Source of the DNA: Flavobacteriaceae bacterium | Lineage (GTDB): Bacteria > Bacteroidota > Bacteroidia > Flavobacteriales > Flavobacteriaceae | Reading direction: 5' to 3' | NCBI GenBank assembly: GCA_013214425.1 | Contig: JABSPN010000158.1 | Location: 1-7,104 of the forward strand | DNA length: 7,104 nucleotides | Part shown: positions 5,872-7,104 of the stretch, one piece after another | Numbering within the stretch: position 1 is the stretch's first letter | Layout of the letters: every line of letters begins with the position of its first letter | Notes under the pieces: generated by a model | What the model saw: the letters and a program-made list of their open reading frames with translations, nothing else | The model's database searches: none | Told to the model about the DNA's origin: nothing | Position numbers and translations under genes: made by a program

Positions 5872-7104
5872 ACAATACCCTCTCCCTCTAAATATAAATC
5901 TTCCAATTGTTGTTTTATATTATCAGATGGTTCTTGCCACATACCTCGTTGTATGGCTTCCAATAAACGTTCGCTCATATCTTTTAAGGCCCAGGGATTA
6001 TGCTCTTTTATAAAGTCCTGATTCTTCTTGTCTAACAAATAACTTTCTGTTATTCCTTCATACATAAAGTCATCAATCAAATTTGTAGTTGCATCATAAG
6101 CAAATAAATAATCTAATGTAGCTGCCATTTCAAAAGCACCTTTATAACCATGACGTTGAACACCTGCAATCCATTTTGGATTAATTACACGAGATCGATA
6201 TACTTTTAATAATTCTTCTTTTAAGGTTTTTATTTTAGGAGTTTCTGGCCTGGAGTGATCTCCAAAATATACTGATGCTTCACTACCTTTTATGGTATTT
6301 ACGGCATTAGCTAAACCGCCTTGAAATTGATAGTAATCGTCACTATCTAAAATATCGTGTTCTCGATTATCCTGGTTATGCATTACAATTTGCATAGCCT
6401 GTAAGCGATGTGTAAATGATTCATGAGCCGATACTCCTTTTTTAGAGTTGCCGTAAGCATAACCACTCCAATTGATGTATACTTTTGCTAAATCTTCTTT
6501 TGTTTCCCAGTTTTTTTCATCGATTACTGCTTGCAAACCTGCACCATACGCACCTGGTTTAGAACCAAAAACCCGATATAAAGCACGTTGTTCTGCTTCC
6601 TGTGTAGATAGACCTTCCGAAGTCCAGTAATTACGTTCTTCCAGGTAACGTTTACGAATTGGGTTGTCTTCTAAAGATTCATCTAACTGGGCTATTCTTG
6701 TAACGGCTGTATTGAATAAATTAATTACATCTGGAAATGCGTCTCTAAAGAAACCTGAAATTCTTAATGTAACATCAACTCTAGGGCGTTTTAATTTTAA
6801 TAATGGAATTACCTCAAAATCACTTACCCTTCTATTGGCATTTTTCCAAATAGGTTTCACACCCATTAAAGCAAATGCCTGAGCAATATCATCACCTCCA
6901 GTTCGCATTGTAGATGTACCCCAAACAGATATCCCTATGGTTTCAGGATATTCACCATGTTCCTGAGTATAGCGATCAATAATTAGTTGTGCACTTTTTT
7001 CTCCCAGTCGAAATGCTGTCTCTGTTGGAACAGTTCGAACATCTACTGAATAAAAGTTTCGTCCAGTTGGCAATAAATCCAAACGTCCTCTGGTTGGAGC
7101 ACCC
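5865..7104 (-). CDS. cobN: Cobaltochelatase subunit CobN, C-terminal part (5' end beyond window)
   Basis: CobN is the large porphyrin-binding subunit of the ATP-dependent cobaltochelatase CobNST, related to the Mg-chelatase H subunit; in the late-cobalt pathway it acts on hydrogenobyrinic acid a,c-diamide. The window shows 412 residues ending at TAG (5867-5865). The frame stays open to the right edge, so the gene continues; a TTG at 7082 is an internal Leu, not a start. Conserved blocks, numbered from the edge: PTGRNFYSVD (12-21), VDVTLRISGFFRDAFPD (109-125), VFGSKPGAYGAGL (178-190), DDYYQFQGGL (255-264) and HGYKGAFEMA (318-327). Full-length members are about 1200-1450 residues, so roughly two thirds are missing here. 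It runs convergently to cbiX and so is not under the riboswitch in this window. ChlH/BchH are relatives, but the B12 setting favours CobN. Its true metal and substrate beside a CbiX are uncertain. Confidence 0.93.
   Translation of the reverse strand, partial: GAPTRGRLDLLPTGRNFYSVDVRTVPTETAFRLGEKSAQLIIDRYTQEHGEYPETIGISVWGTSTMRTGGDDIAQAFALMGVKPIWKNANRRVSDFEVIPLLKLKRPRVDVTLRISGFFRDAFPDVINLFNTAVTRIAQLDESLEDNPIRKRYLEERNYWTSEGLSTQEAEQRALYRVFGSKPGAYGAGLQAVIDEKNWETKEDLAKVYINWSGYAYGNSKKGVSAHESFTHRLQAMQIVMHNQDNREHDILDSDDYYQFQGGLANAVNTIKGSEASVYFGDHSRPETPKIKTLKEELLKVYRSRVINPKWIAGVQRHGYKGAFEMAATLDYLFAYDATTNLIDDFMYEGITESYLLDKKNQDFIKEHNPWALKDMSERLLEAIQRGMWQEPSDNIKQQLEDLYLEGEGIVE

Overview
The window is part of a cobalamin (vitamin B12) biosynthesis locus. 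The DNA is AT-rich, start codons mostly lack a recognisable Shine-Dalgarno sequence, and the proteins are rich in Lys, Ile, Asn and Glu. Together with the gene combination (CbiB, an AAA_28-type P-loop protein, a thioredoxin-like ferredoxin, SUMT, a long CbiX and CobN), this suggests a Bacteroidota bacterium, probably Flavobacteriaceae. That assignment is inference; there is no marker gene in the window.

Layout. (1) Bases 1-2110, plus strand: three tightly packed genes. These are the 3' two thirds of a PLP enzyme that fits L-threonine-O-3-phosphate decarboxylase, then CbiB (adenosylcobinamide-phosphate synthase), then a 173-residue P-loop ATPase/kinase-like protein of unknown role. (2) Bases 2111-2506: a 396-base gap holding a clear cobalamin riboswitch (about 2141-2312), then a leader of about 190 bases with several small hairpins, repeated short words and a possible 33-codon ORF. 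(3) Bases 2507-5824, plus strand: a four-gene operon under the riboswitch, namely a [2Fe-2S] ferredoxin-domain protein with an unrecognised C-terminal half, an atypical SDR-fold protein starting at TTG, CobA (uroporphyrinogen-III C-methyltransferase) and a long CbiX (sirohydrochlorin cobaltochelatase). Spacings are an 11-base overlap, 0 bases and 8 bases. (4) Bases 5865-7104, minus strand: the C-terminal third or so of CobN, converging on cbiX, with a likely terminator overlapping its stop codon.

How they fit together. CobA makes precorrin-2 from uroporphyrinogen III. After oxidation to sirohydrochlorin, CbiX inserts cobalt, as in the early-cobalt pathway. At the other end of the pathway, threonine-phosphate decarboxylase makes aminopropanol phosphate and CbiB attaches it to adenosylcobyrate. 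The corrin-ring methylation and contraction enzymes and the nucleotide-loop enzymes are not in the window. No classical precorrin-2 dehydrogenase is visible, and the SDR-like protein is a speculative candidate for that step. CobN belongs to the late-cobalt chelatase family, so having it beside CbiX is notable.

I found no tRNA, rRNA, CRISPR array or insertion sequence. Most of the window is conventional B12 biosynthesis. The least explained parts are the P-loop protein, the ferredoxin fusion, the SDR and the riboswitch leader.
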